A DNA stretch of 64,000 bases. Origin: Semisulcospira habei. Lineage: Eukaryota > Mollusca > Gastropoda > Semisulcospiridae. Made by a program: the position numbers and the translations under genes. The stretch's first letter is position 1, and every line of letters starts with the position of its first letter. The stretch is from assembly GCA_036245525.1 (NCBI GenBank), contig BTPG01000003.1, positions 141,171,797-141,235,796 on the forward strand, given 5' to 3'. Below the pieces are notes generated by a model. The model made no database searches. It saw only the letters and a program-made list of their open reading frames with translations, and was not told where the DNA came from. Of the stretch, positions 25,016-37,920 are shown one piece after another.

Positions 25016-25230
25016 CTCATTCAGCCCGACGGCCGTATTTCAGCCCAAATTTTGGAGGCGTCATCTAATGCCTATACACCAGTTGCAGGAGATGCATCGA
25101 CCGTGAAAATTCAACGGAAGTGCCAGCGATTAGCTTGGCGCCGACAGGCGCCAAGCTAATCTGGCACTACCCTTGAATTATCATGGTTGACCCATCTTCT
25201 GCTGTAGTGCGTCAAAGCTGAATGGGCTAA
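25012..25230. repeat. Family B foldback element sharing TTAA with family F
   Basis: Starts TTAACTCATTCAGCCCGACG at the very TTAA that ends the family F copy. The inner arms are gcgattagcttggcgcc / ggcgccaagctaatctggc. The right edge is ctgaatgggCTAA, one base from TTAA. Confidence 0.85.
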
Positions 25231-25451
25231 TAATATTGCTGACACTTTATCATTGTGAAATATGCATAATCATGATGGCGGACTCTCGTATCACGGTCCT
25301 GGACCTTTTAGGCAAGAGACTGATGAATACAGATGGCCGCGTCTGTCAGGTTGGACTGTCGAGTATGTCTGCCGACAGAGGGCAAGGGATTACAGACAGA
25401 AATCCGCTCAGGACTCTGAAGGCCTCAGAAACGGAAACCACCCAACTGCGT

Positions 25452-25518
25452 GTGGCATAGAGCCTCATGTGCTCTACTCAGGCTGCAGGGCGCTCGTGAG
25501 GTTCTATGCCTCAAGCTG
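25452..25518. repeat. Family A-like hairpin, diverged
   Basis: Arms ggcatagagcctcatgtgc and gcgctcgtgaggttctatgcc around an expanded loop. Confidence 0.65.
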
Positions 25519-25845
25519 GCACTGTTTTTGGAATCAGTTGCATGAGTGAGGTTAGTCCTGCGCCAGCCACTCAGCAAGGTGCTCTGCGACAGCGCTGGAC
25601 CAACTGCACCCACGCATCTGACCCCGTGTTCCTGGAACGGAGTTCCCTTGGTGTTGAACAGACCGAGATTTCAGGAGCCCCCCACGTGGAAACTGGCAGT
25701 GATGGGGTTAGCGAAAAGAATCCGCTCCTGTGAAAATGAGGTCGAAAAGTTAATGCAACAGGAGGCTTGGGAGCCACGCGCGCATACATCACCGTCTTCA
25801 GGCATTAGGAGGAGAGAGAAACAATCCGGTGAGTACCAGACCGTG
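25519..25845. other. No gene seen
   Basis: A frame of 193 codons (25546-26127) crosses this stretch, but it runs into two foldback repeats and shows no domain, so it is not called. Confidence 0.45.
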
Positions 25846-25847
25846 GC

Positions 25848-25940
25848 CCCCGGGCAGGTCGCCGGCCTCAGTGGGCCCGCGCACAGCCGTGCACGGGCCC
25901 ACTGCGGCCGGCTTCGGGCCGAAGACCTTTCGCTTAGTGG
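25848..25940. repeat. Family D GC-rich hairpin
   Basis: Core gtgggcccgcgcacagccg / tgcacgggcccac, flanked by ggccgg...ccggc and cgggccgaagacctttcgct. Relatives are at 28655, 29206 and 30870. Confidence 0.8.
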
Positions 25941-26035
25941 GAAATTCAAAGGGAAGCATAAGAAAATAAGAAATTTTGGAATAAAAATGAAAAAGAAAGG
26001 AACAGAAAAAGAGCATATCTCGCCTGCACACGTAC

Positions 26036-26249
26036 TTAGCTCATTCAGCCCGACGCACGTATTTCCCAAATTTTGGCGGCGTCATCCAACGACTATGCAC
26101 CTGTTGCAGGAGATGGATCGACCCTGATAATTCAAGGGTAGTGCCATATTAGCTTAGCGCTGACAGGCGCCAAGCTAATCTGGCACTACCCTTGAATTAT
26201 CATGGTCGACCCATCTCCTGCTGTAGTGCGTAAGAGCTGAATGGGTTAA
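26036..26249. repeat. Family B foldback element
   Basis: TTAGCTCATTCAGCCCGACG at left and GAGCTGAATGGGTTAA at right. The inner hairpin is ttcaagggtagtgcc / ggcactacccttgaa; the loop-side arm has mutated to ttagcttagcgc. Confidence 0.85.
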
Positions 26250-26290
26250 GCCGCAAAAATCAAATCTTGGGGACACGGTGTGGGTAGGCA

Positions 26291-26298
<8 letters not shown>

Positions 26299-26343
<45 letters not shown>

Positions 26344-26354
26344 GCGCGCGCGCG
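26299..26354. repeat. (CA)n(CG)n microsatellite
   Basis: About 21 CA units followed by CG units. Confidence 0.95.
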
Positions 26355-26449
26355 ACTATGTCTGGGATTGTATTAACTGTTTAGACTAGAAGTTTTGTGG
26401 TCCAGTATCTCATATTTTCAGGGAAATAAACAGGAAAATTGGATGCGGT

Positions 26450-26530
26450 GTCCAAGGCGCCAAGCTAATAGGTTACTACTTTTGAACTATCATGGTCGAT
26501 CCATCTCCTGCAGTGCATGTGACAAGGCTG
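26450..26530. repeat. Family B solo right arm
   Basis: aaggcgccaagctaatagg, then gaactatcatggtcgatcc and atctcctgcagtgc, without a left arm. A further decayed arm lies at 26560-26590 and another at 27098-27160. Confidence 0.65.
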
Positions 26531-26639
26531 TATGAATATGGAGCAGTGTAATAAAGAAGCTATTCAGGTACTACCCTTGAACTGTCACCGTCACCTGTCT
26601 GTTGAGAGTCTGTGAAAACCAGTAGCCTATGAAGATATT

Positions 26640-27095
26640 ATTCAATAGTAAGAAGGGTAGGAGGGGGAAAAGGGGAGCAGCGTGCTTGACATGTTACTTC
26701 TAGCATCCAAAAATCAAACACACGGGTGTAAGCAGGGGTATGTGGTGGGAGTGCGAGGGTGGTTTGGGGGGTTGGGGGGGGGGGGTGAAGAGTTGAGAAG
26801 CGACAGTTTGGCCCTTTAAAAATAAGTATTAAAATCAAAATCCTTTGATAATTTTTCTCCAAAAATAGTTTGTCTCCAAAGTTAAGTTTCAAAAGAACAT
26901 CTTATGATTTTGCTTTTCGACACTTTTTTTAATCTCCCAAATTTTTTTCCCCCAAAATATTGGGGAAGACGGCCGGGGATACTCCTCCGCCCCCGCACCC
27001 TTAATATATTCTCCTTGGGGTGGGGGAGGTGGAGGGCCAGTGCCCCCCCCCCCCCCCCCCACAGGCTTGTAATATGGAGTGGTATAGAGTATAGT
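26640..27095. other. Unassigned sequence with G- and C-rich runs
   Basis: Contains G runs around 26765-26790 and a C run at 27044-27060. No gene or named repeat. Confidence 0.4.
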
Positions 27096-27382
27096 AGAGA
27101 AGCTAATCAGGCACTACTCTTCAACTATCATGGTCTAGCCATCTACTGATGTGCGGGTGTCAAAGCTGTATAAATACGGACATAAGTTTGTCACCGCAAA
27201 CGTATTATGATAGGCTTTGTGATACGGAGCAGTATGATGACGACTGAAAGATTACGTCAAAACACTTTACACGCAGTCTGGCGATTTTGAGAACGGATTT
27301 GTCTGGGTTATGAAGTCCTGCCGTCAAAAGTACCATCCTATCAGAAACAGAGACAGATAGACAGAGAGACGGAGACAATGAG

Positions 27383-27605
27383 TTAACCCCATGACTGCTT
27401 GACGTTAGCAGTGATGTTTCTGTAACCACCACAGACTAATAATTATTGCTGATATCACTGCCTGCCTTGGACAGGCGAATTCATATTAAGCAGGCAAGAT
27501 GCATAGAACCTCATGAGCCCCCGCATTTGCGAGGGCTCATGAGGTTCTATGAATCCTGCAGATGTCTGTTGATCACTTTTTTTTTCTCCCCAGTTAAGAA
27601 GTTAA
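27383..27605. repeat. Family A foldback element, TTAA-bordered
   Basis: TTAACCCCATGACTGC at the left border. The hairpin is gatgcatagaacctcatgag / ctcatgaggttctatgaatc with the gcccccgca core. TTAA lies at the right border (27602-27605). The arms read agaacctc/gaggttct where most copies read agatcctc/gaggatct, again changed on both sides. Confidence 0.83.
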
Positions 27606-27798
27606 TTATTGGAGTCTAACGAAGTGAAAGCGATGAAGGTTGTCTGACAACATGAAAAGTCCAGTAATGCACATTGAAAGAGCGTGTGTGCAAATTCGCT
27701 GTACACAACCCACCGCCCCAAGCTATCCATAACAAATGGTAACACTGCCGATGACACACGCAGCCTGATTAACTTATGACGAACGCAGGCCCAACAAC

Positions 27799-27800
<2 letters not shown>

Positions 27801-27848
<48 letters not shown>

Positions 27849-27910
27849 GGTATTTTATAGCGCCTAACCTCCTGACAGAACTCTAGGCGCTTTACTATAG
27901 TGACACACAG
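27801..27910 (-). mobile_element. L2-like LINE 3' tail fragment
   Basis: (AAT)n then gggtattttatagcgcctaa, and later aggcgctttac. This is the minus-strand 3' tail only. Confidence 0.65.
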
Positions 27911-27925
27911 TATGAAAAAAAAAAA

Positions 27926-27944
27926 AATATATATATATATATAT

Positions 27945-28013
<69 letters not shown>

Positions 28014-28029
28014 TATACAAGATCACGAA

Positions 28030-28105
<76 letters not shown>
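27926..28105. repeat. (AT)n and (CA)n microsatellites
   Basis: (TA)n at 27926-28010 and (CA)n at 28034-28103. Confidence 0.96.
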
Positions 28106-28210
28106 CAAGTCATCAGTTGGCAGACTTGAAGATATATACGTTTTGAGGGAATGACGCAATACCTGCGTCCACCCGCAAGGGACTTGCAATTTACAGCACA
28201 ATGAGTGGAA

Positions 28211-28276
28211 TTAACTCATTCGAGACGAACGGTATCCTGATAGGCGGCTTCAATCCGTTCATATCGAATGAGTCGA
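28211..28276. repeat. Family E foldback, degraded
   Basis: Begins TTAACTCATTCGAGACG and ends cgaatgagt. Compare the intact copy at 37781-37865. Confidence 0.65.
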
Positions 28277-28299
28277 TATCAGTTATGCAATAAAAACTT

Positions 28300-28370
28300 G
28301 GGAAGGGGGGGGCGGGGGTGGGGGTGGGGGGTGGGCGAGGGTGGGGGGGGGGGGAAGAGGGGTGCATGTG
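28300..28370. repeat. G-rich low-complexity tract
   Basis: Long interrupted G runs, a potential quadruplex-forming and assembly-uncertain region. Confidence 0.8.
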
Positions 28371-28545
28371 TGAGTGTGGATAGAAGTTGGTCGGACGTCA
28401 CAAATGCCATATCACAGTCCTCTCATTCTACATTGTGTGGTTCATGGTCATGTAACTTAGTCCATAATGAAGACTACAAAGTATGGGAACAGCAGTGTAC
28501 TACAGCACAACATGTTTTGAGCGACCACGCTAATGAGACTATACT

Positions 28546-28611
28546 ACCTGTCATTTAAGACCATCATTTAGGTGGCTGTAGCCACCTAAATGATGGTTTT
28601 CAATAACAGGT
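28546..28611. repeat. Foldback hairpin, singleton (family G)
   Basis: ccatcatttaggtggct and agccacctaaatgatgg are exact complements around a 2-base loop (28561-28596). Outer arms acctgtcatttaag / caataacaggt add further imperfect pairing. I see no second copy in the window. Confidence 0.85.
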
Positions 28612-28649
28612 GACACTTTTCACCTTTTACGGCTCCTCTTGGGAGAGTA

Positions 28650-28730
28650 TCTGTCTTTTTCCAGTAAGCAAAGGTCATCGGGCCCAATGCGGCCGTCGTA
28701 GACTCGATGACGTTTTGCTACTGGTGTTAA
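28650..28730. repeat. Family D hairpin copy, decayed
   Basis: ccagtaagcaaaggtcatcg at left, gatgacgttttgctactgg then TTAA (28727-28730) at right; the GC-rich core is mostly lost. Confidence 0.65.
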
Positions 28731-29103
28731 GACCACTTTTTTTTCTCGCAAAACGTGGGTGGCTCGAAACAGGTTTGATCGTATCAGCATGCAAGTGAAC
28801 GCGTTTGACTGAGTCGCATTGTATGAATCCTCTCCTGTCTTGTAGCTTGCGTGTGACCAGTGCGACACATCAAATGACTCCCACGCCAGCTCTATCCGGG
28901 GTTACGGGTCATTTTGAGTGTTACTCCCCTCACGTAAATTAGACGTTGTTCGGAAATCAAAAGTAGGTCAAATTGCACGTGTTTCGCCGCAAATGGTGGT
29001 GGATTAAAACCCCGTACAAACCTGAAATATCGCATGTTTGTCCGGGCTTTTAATCCGCTGTTTTCGTCGAAGCAACTGCAATTCTGACATACTTCTGAAA
29101 ATC
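28731..29103 (-). other. Probable intron 1 of the glutamate receptor gene (part)
   Basis: The whole span below the splice donor at 29370 should be intronic on the minus strand. I see no other exon of this gene in the window, so the intron runs at least as far as the next undetected exon, probably outside the window. Confidence 0.4.
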
Positions 29104-29205
29104 AGGAAATAATTCAAGGGTAGTGCCAGATTACCTTGGCGCCTGACGCGACGGCGCCAAGCAAATGTGGCAGTACCCTTGAATTATCTCCTGCTAGAGT
29201 GCGTC
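29104..29205. repeat. Family B foldback inside the receptor intron
   Basis: ataattcaagggtagtgcca / tggcagtacccttgaattat with a widened loop (cttggcgcctgacgcgacggcgccaag). Confidence 0.8.
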
Positions 29206-29329
29206 CTAAACCCAGTAAGCAAAGATCCTCGGACCCACGACGGCCGCAGTGTGCCCTAGCACGGCTGTGCGCGGGCCCACTGCGGCTGTCGTGGGCCCGA
29301 AGTCGTTTTGATGCTGGGAAATGGGTTAA
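29206..29329. repeat. Family D foldback inside the receptor intron
   Basis: ctaaacccagtaagcaaaga at left and gatgctgggaaatgggTTAA at right. The core is ggcccac/gtgggccc with gcacggctgtgcgcg. The right TTAA lies at 29326-29329. Confidence 0.8.
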
Positions 29330-29370
29330 AATGAGATAGTCTAATCCAAACATAACATAAGGTCACTGAC

Positions 29371-30003
29371 CTTGAAGAGGCGTAGTATGTTGGCCACCAT
29401 GATGGACACAGTACTGGAGGCAGCCCCAATCACGCCCGCCACGGGTTTGAGGCGGTGGTACGCGGGCGCCTGGTCGTCTGAACACTTGTAGTCCTCCAGG
29501 TCTATGGTTGACAGGTGCGCCTTGATGAAGTCCATACACTGCTCCAGCGCGAAAGTGTCGTAACTACACGTGTCCAGAATGCGCATGCCCACCTCCAAGT
29601 CCGGAAGTAGGTCCGGGTTCCGGTTGATGAGGTCGACAGCGAAGAGCATGGCTTCCAGCCTCTGTATACCCTTCTCCTTCTTGATCTTGCCACAGTTCTT
29701 CCCGTTTTCGCCTTGCTCGTGCATGGGGAACAGACCGCCGAATATAACATCACCTTTCGTGTCCACCCGGAAGAGACCAGGGTCCGTCTCTTTTTCGTTC
29801 TGAGAATCCACGGATCTGGTCTTTATGGAGGTGGTGGAGGCGAAGGAATTGAATCCAAAAGGAGGCGGCAGCGAACCCAATGTGAGATCACCAAGAGTCA
29901 GAGCACCTGAAGGAAACGTCGGAGGCGGGTCTCTAGACAGCACCGTTCTGACGACCACACTGACAGCAAGCGAGTGAAAAACGATGTAGCTCAACATGAT
30001 CAT
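29371..30003 (-). CDS. Metabotropic glutamate receptor, first coding exon (group III-like)
   Basis: Starts at the ATG at 30003-30001. A hydrophobic N-terminal stretch of about 25 residues fits a signal peptide. A poorly conserved linker follows, and then the start of the ligand-binding (Venus flytrap) domain: GDVIFGGLFPMHEQGE, CGKIKKEKGIQRLEAMLFAVDLIN, ILDTCSYDTFALEQ and GVIGAASSTVSIMVANILRLFK. The Arg of GIQR and the Ser residues of ASST align with glutamate-contacting positions in this family. The exon ends AAG|GTCAGT (29371/29370), a consensus donor, and the frame hits a stop 8 codons into the intron. The ANILRLFK wording fits vertebrate group III receptors (GRM4/6/7/8 type) better than groups I-II. 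The rest of the receptor (cysteine-rich region, seven helices) is not in the window. A weak acceptor-like ttgcag precedes the ATG. Confidence 0.9.
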
Positions 30004-30869
30004 CTCGTCAGCTGCAATTCTTGGCTACAGTTTGACAGGTAGTTAGATGCCAGAGTCCCCCGATGTTTTCGTAGTTCTGGTTATATCTGCTTTATTTATT
30101 TATGTCCTGTGTTGATGTTTGTCTTATTATTCCTTTATGATCGTCAACGTGAATTGTTTTCGTTCAATAAAACCGACTCAATGATAATTAAGTCTCACAC
30201 CTACGATCCTTGTTTTGTATGTGCCTCACCATAACTGAAAATGCTACATGAATTTCAACACCACAATCTACTTTCACATAACTTTGTTTCGTCCTCAACA
30301 AATAACACAGCCGCCTGCGTGCCAGTGAACGTATTCCAAAATATATATTTTATGTATCAGAACATAGTTATTCTGAAGTAAGGTGTTGCATCAAAATGGT
30401 AATTAATATATTTGACGTTATTTGGTCAGGTCACACATTAGGACGTGCCTTTTGGGCAGTAAGGGTATCCGCTTTCGTCACAAATACAGAGAAGTTGACA
30501 ATTCACATTGCATGTCCATGCAGCCTGTTTACGTGCCTGCAAGATCCAAACAGCCGAAAGGTATCTCCGACCGGCCCATTTCACACTGAATTCTGTCTTT
30601 CCGCCACGGAGGCATTCCAGAATAATGCGTGTTAAAAGCCTTTCGTGCGCACCTCATTGTTTCAAACAAACTGCTTCCCTTGTGAGCACAAATCTGATTG
30701 TAGATGACCTCCCTTGTGACTACACAAAACAAGGCTTAATCTGGATATTGGGGGCTGTTCACAAGAACCCACTGGCGTCTTCTGGGACGTCTGAGACTCG
30801 GGTCAGACCATCAATGGCAAACTCGCTTCAGGCTCAGCAGGTTAGTGGAGAATCTGCAAAAATAAAGCC
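30004..30869. other. Upstream region of the receptor exon, no further gene seen
   Basis: It should hold the 5' untranslated part or upstream intron and promoter of the receptor on the minus strand. No clear TATA or exon can be fixed. A plus-strand AATAAA lies near 30166 but has no matching ORF. Confidence 0.35.
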
Positions 30870-30982
30870 ATTACCGAGTGCGCAAAGATCTTGGGCGTAC
30901 GACGGCCGCAGTTGGCCCGCACACAGCCGTGCGCGGGCCAACTGCGACCGTCGTACGCCCGATGACCTTTTGATCTAACCCA
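30870..30982. repeat. Family D GC-rich hairpin
   Basis: ggcgtacgacggccgcagtt / aactgcgaccgtcgtacgcc with the core ggcccgcacacagccgtgcgcgggcc. Here the arm is ggcgtacgacgg, paired with ccgtcgtacgcc, whereas the 29206 copy has ggacccacgacgg with ccgtcgtgggcc. Confidence 0.85.
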
Positions 30983-31139
30983 CCAAACATCCTCTAATTA
31001 AAAATAAAACAACGAAAGAATTATTTTAAAAAGCAACTTCCTATACGTATAATTATTTTTTCCAACAGTTTTTCTAAAGTTTCAGTAATAATTATGAGTA
31101 ACACCTGCGCAGCATGTGTGCATCAATCATTGAATTAAT

Positions 31140-31347
31140 TTAACGCCTTTGCCGCCAGTGACGCAGACTGTGTTTTTGAAATATTTCTTAGTTTAACGCC
31201 AAACGTCCATGCAATGAACGTGGTCATAAAGAGGTGTCAGCAAGAGGCATAGATCCTCATGAGCCCCCGCAACTGCGGGGGCTCAGGAAGATCTATACCT
31301 CTTGCAGCTGGGTGGTGCCCAACATTTCTCGGCAGTCAAGGATTTAA
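31140..31347. repeat. Family A foldback element, TTAA-bordered
   Basis: TTAACGCCTTTGCCGCCAG at left and TCTCGGCAGTCAAGGATTTAA at right; central hairpin caagaggcatagatcctc / aagatctatacctcttg with the gagcccccgcaac / tgcgggggctc core. Confidence 0.87.
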
Positions 31348-31836
31348 CACGGGTGGTCGCCTCACCGGTAAACGTGTGCACTGCACGGTGCCTGATCGAA
31401 AGCTCCCGCCGACTGCAGCTCTCTACAGGATATCATCCGTGCGCATGCGTACACACATTCCGGAAAACCGGTAAAATGATAACTGAACTTGTGCTTGTAA
31501 AAACAAATAGTTCGCATTCTAGTAGCGGCGTTTCAAGTGAGCGTGCATGCTGGTTTTAGTTCGTGGCGACGCCTTCAGTCAATTTCTATGCCCCTTTACA
31601 ACGTTCGGCATTATTCAAGATTGTGAAAGAAAAATAAAAAATCCTGAGACAGGCTACACCAACAAGACAGGGTACAGTTTAAACCTAAGCCCTAAAACAA
31701 ACACTCTGAACCCAGCTGTCTCTGGCATAATCCGATCACATGATGATGACCTGGGGCTGCAAGCCGCCTGCGTGGTACGGGAGCGGTCAGTGGAGATAAG
31801 ATACTGGGGACGGTGAAAAAGCCGGGGTGTAATGCA
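31348..31836. other. No gene seen
   Basis: Unassigned non-coding sequence before the (GA)n chain. Confidence 0.4.

Positions 31837-32741
<905 letters not shown>

Positions 32742-32814
<73 letters not shown>
32742..32814. repeat. (GA)n microsatellite
   Basis: Second GA tract of the chain, followed by (GAT)n. Confidence 0.97.

Positions 32815-34782
<1,968 letters not shown>

Positions 34783-34866
<84 letters not shown>
34783..34866. repeat. (GA)n microsatellite
   Basis: Abuts the 5' end of TC-LINE 4 and the 3' tail of the next fragment. Confidence 0.97.
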
Positions 34867-34870
<4 letters not shown>

Positions 34871-35087
34871 AATGAAATGAAACTTTATTTTCCAAGGATA
34901 AAAGAATAGGTCCACAGACCTGTTTTCATTTTTGTCCTTGCTACACACTACAAAACAAAATAACGTACATAAAATAACTCTCTTACCCACACACACACAC
35001 ACGTGCCGGTGTGCAATTGCCGCGTGCACAGGCGTGTGCCAGATTAGCTTGTAGCCTATAGTCGCCAAGCCAAGCCTGCACAACCCT

Positions 35088-35163
<76 letters not shown>

Positions 35164-35166
35164 GCA

Positions 35167-35219
<53 letters not shown>

Positions 35220-35286
35220 CATGTACACATACATTCTATCACTTAAAACTATACTACAGCAAATATAAAGAGTATAAAAGATTTTG
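34867..35286 (-). mobile_element. CR1-like LINE 3' end fragment with (CA)n/(CGCA)n
   Basis: gaaatgaaatgaaactttatttt then ccaaggataaaagaatagg, nearly identical to 15836-16030, followed by (CA)n and (CGCA)n at 35089-35219. Confidence 0.75.

Positions 35287-35370
<84 letters not shown>
35287..35370. repeat. (GA)n microsatellite, last of the chain
   Basis: After this tract the sequence is no longer LINE-like. Confidence 0.96.
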
Positions 35371-35371
<1 letters not shown>

Positions 35372-35770
35372 ACGTCATATGTCTGCCTGGTGACGGAGTT
35401 GCTTCTTCTACGTCACCTGCACTGTCTGACTTTCTCTGGAGGTCAAATTTTGTTACTGTTTTAATTATTTTCTGAAAAGAACTAATTTTTACTAAAGAAG
35501 TTGAAAGGATACAAAGCTGGCTAACAAACGCATCCAATGTCTTTCTCCAAACTAGCTATTTGCAAAAGTTCAAGTAAATATGACACAAATTACTGACTCT
35601 AATCTGGGTCAACCGTCTTCCTATAAACGGTTGTTTATGTCTTCAATGAGACATTCAATTACCATATATGCTCGGAGGCTCTCTTAGCCACCCACTTAAG
35701 AAAGTATTTTGCCAAGTTTCCAGCTTGTGTGTACAGAAATATTGGGGATTCTCTTGTTTATATACATACG
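35371..35770. other. No gene seen
   Basis: Unassigned non-coding sequence. Confidence 0.4.
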
Positions 35771-35880
35771 CACACGCATACATACATACATACATACATA
35801 CATACATACATACATACATACATACATACATACATACATACATACATACATACATACACACACACATACATACATACACT
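35771..35880. repeat. (CATA)n microsatellite
   Basis: About 25 CATA units with a CA-rich end. Confidence 0.95.
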
Positions 35881-36606
35881 GAGGCATACACGCGCACATA
35901 CGGCGCTTCGCGCCAAATGTACGTTCAGCAGCGATTACCGTACCGTAACTAGACATGACGTAATTTTTATCTTGTTACTTCAATTGTTAGAGGTTTAGCC
36001 TGCCCGCCTTTGACATCACAGACATGCTATTAAATTTGCCCAACCGCGACCCGTCCTAAAATGTCCCTTCTATAAATAGAAGGGACTTAAAAAGAAGGGA
36101 AAATGTGTACATTTCGGTCACAATATGAAATCCGACACTTTCTTCGCAAAGCGATTACAAGCACTTCCTGTTTAGCTACAAATTCCAGATTTTGGCGTTA
36201 AATTAAAAAAAAAAGGGACAGCAAAGAAAAGGAGGCAACCACATCAAAACATGACTGAGCGCAGAAAATGACGTCAGTGACGACGTTTGGCCTCGTGAAC
36301 ATCGTCCATAAGATAGCAATATGCAGGATACACTTTCAACCTGTACAGAATACACTCTCTTCTAAATTTTCGCTCAAAAATCATGTCGTGTTAGTTTTGC
36401 AGTCGGATGCGAATTCGGTTCCGCGTCGGGCATATGGAAACACACAATCATATAAACATGACTTTGTACGAACTTCTCTTAGATCGTCTTCGTATCGGAT
36501 TCGTGCTTAAGGAAACGTAGCTTTACTCTGTTTCTAACACTTGAACATAGATGTATTGAACAAGAACTGTGTCCACAGGCTTTTATTCTCGTATGCGAAA
36601 TTCACT
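35881..36606. other. No gene seen
   Basis: Unassigned sequence. A small hairpin (tcccttctat/atagaaggga, 36063-36087) is the only structure noticed. Confidence 0.4.
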
Positions 36607-36778
36607 GTAACCCATTCAGCCCTGGCGCACCACAGCAGGAGATGGGTCGACCGTGATAATTCAAGGGTAGTGCCAGATTAGCTTGGCGCCTGTCGGCGCC
36701 AAGCTAATCTGTCACTACCCTTGAATTATCACGGTCGACCCATCTCCTGCTGTAGTGCGCCAGGGCTGAATGGATTAA
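36607..36778. repeat. Family B foldback, nearly perfect end-to-end palindrome
   Basis: The whole element folds on itself: gTAACCCATTCAGCCCTGGC / gccagggctgaatggaTTAA at the ends, gcaggagatgggtcgaccgt / cggtcgacccatctcctgc inside, then ttcaagggtagtgccagatt and ttggcgcc at the centre. Only a few mismatches over about 80 bp per arm. It is the best-preserved member. Confidence 0.93.
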
Positions 36779-36852
36779 CCCGGAGGCTCATGAGGGTTTA
36801 TGTTGCTTGCAGCTGGTTAGCGTTCGCCTTGCCCCTGCAGTTTCAGAATTAA
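36775..36852. repeat. Family A half element sharing TTAA
   Basis: Starts at the TTAA that closes the preceding family B copy, contains the single arm ggaggctcatgagggtttatg, and ends at TTAA 36849-36852. Confidence 0.65.
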
Positions 36853-37066
36853 ACACATCGCATTCACGTTTTGTTGTTAGTCTACAAATCTACAAGTTTC
36901 AAGCGTCCGACGTAAAACATATTACTACTCCACTCTGCAGGTTCCTTCAGTGGATGTTTTTTTTTTTTTTTTAAGGCCTTCAAAGCCAAAGTCAATCACA
37001 GTTATCCAAAGTCTTTCTCCAGCACGAATTCGTTGGTTTAAAAAAAATGTGGAGGTTCAATTTGTT

Positions 37067-37157
37067 TTAACCCTTTGGCTGTCGGAAGCGGTTTTGGTCG
37101 AGATGATTCCTGCAGGTATCATCGAGAAAAGACCGCTACTAGCAGCCAAAAGGTTAA
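37067..37157. repeat. Family F foldback element, TTAA to TTAA
   Basis: TTAACCCTTTGGCTGTCGG at left and CAGCCAAAAGGTTAA at right. Central gatgattcctgcaggtatcatc. It is essentially one 90-bp palindrome with no separate loop region. Confidence 0.9.
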
Positions 37158-37299
37158 TAATTTTTACGATTTAAATAGCTTGCCCTCACGGTGTCAGTAT
37201 TGATTGAAGAACTAGCATAACAATTTATGAGAGCTAGCTTTTGCAGTTATGTCATAGGTTCCAACAAGACTGATTCATCAACAAGCTAGTTAGATCTGG

Positions 37300-37400
37300 T
37301 CTATTATTTTGGACCTTACAGCTCGCTCACTGAGCTAATCGAAAGGCTAAATATCACAGACTACAATGGCCTAGAGCTTCAAGGTTCAGACTCACAAATC
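37300..37400. repeat. Family C remnant
   Basis: ggtctattattttggacctta keeps one arm. A second single arm (gtaaggtccaaaatcatgaacc) is at 38055-38077. Confidence 0.5.
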
Positions 37401-37532
37401 AGCACACATTCTCCTTCTCACAGCTGTACAGCAAGTTATTATTGTTTACCATTTCACCAACTCCCGGAAGGACAAATATTACAGTATGCACTGTTTTCTT
37501 ATGGTTTGCTGAAAATGCAAACAATACCTTCC

Positions 37533-37596
37533 CAGTGCGCCAAAGACAATCGGACCGACGTCGGCCGCCGTTGGCCCGTTGGCCTTTGGCGCACTG
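37533..37596. repeat. Hairpin related to family D
   Basis: The 13-bp perfect outer stem cagtgcgccaaag / ctttggcgcactg encloses a GC-rich part (cgacgtcggccgccg). Confidence 0.75.
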
Positions 37597-37920
37597 CATA
37601 GGGTATGCTGTTATGTGTCAAAATCCAGCAAGTTTATTTTCGAGTAAAGTGAGACTGATTTTCATTGTTTAACTCATTCGAGGTGTGCCGCCCGGATACG
37701 CGGCCTATGCGCACTGGGTATGATGTTACCTGTCAAAAGCCAGTAAGTATATTTTCGAGTAAAGTTAGATTTTTTATTGTTTAACTCATTCGAGACGCGC
37801 CGCCTCAGCCGCGTATACGCGGCTTATGCCGCGTATCCGGAGGCGGCACGTCTCCAATGAGTTAACAATGAAAATCTCGATTTTCTCAAAAAATGGACCC
37901 CTACTGGCTTTTTAAAATGA
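37594..37920. repeat. Tandem and inverted repeat around family E
   Basis: A segment of about 90 bp (tagggtatg...gtcaaaa...ttttcgagtaaagt...attgtttaactcattcgag) occurs at 37594-37684 and again at 37710-37794; part of it recurs inverted at 37858-37905 (gagttaacaatgaaaatctcg). Within it lies the complete family E foldback 37781-37865: TTAACTCATTCGAGACG / CGTCTCCAATGAGTTAA with a central gccgcgtatacgcggc. Confidence 0.75.

Noticed and set aside
25546..26127. 193-codon plus-strand frame
   Set aside because: It overlaps family D and B foldbacks, lacks any domain, and its composition follows the repeats.
30160..30180. 3' end of a plus-strand gene (AATAAA)
   Set aside because: No upstream plus-strand coding sequence; a lone hexamer is expected by chance.
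30508..30978. 156-codon plus-strand frame
   Set aside because: It ends inside a family D hairpin; no recognisable domain or splice context.
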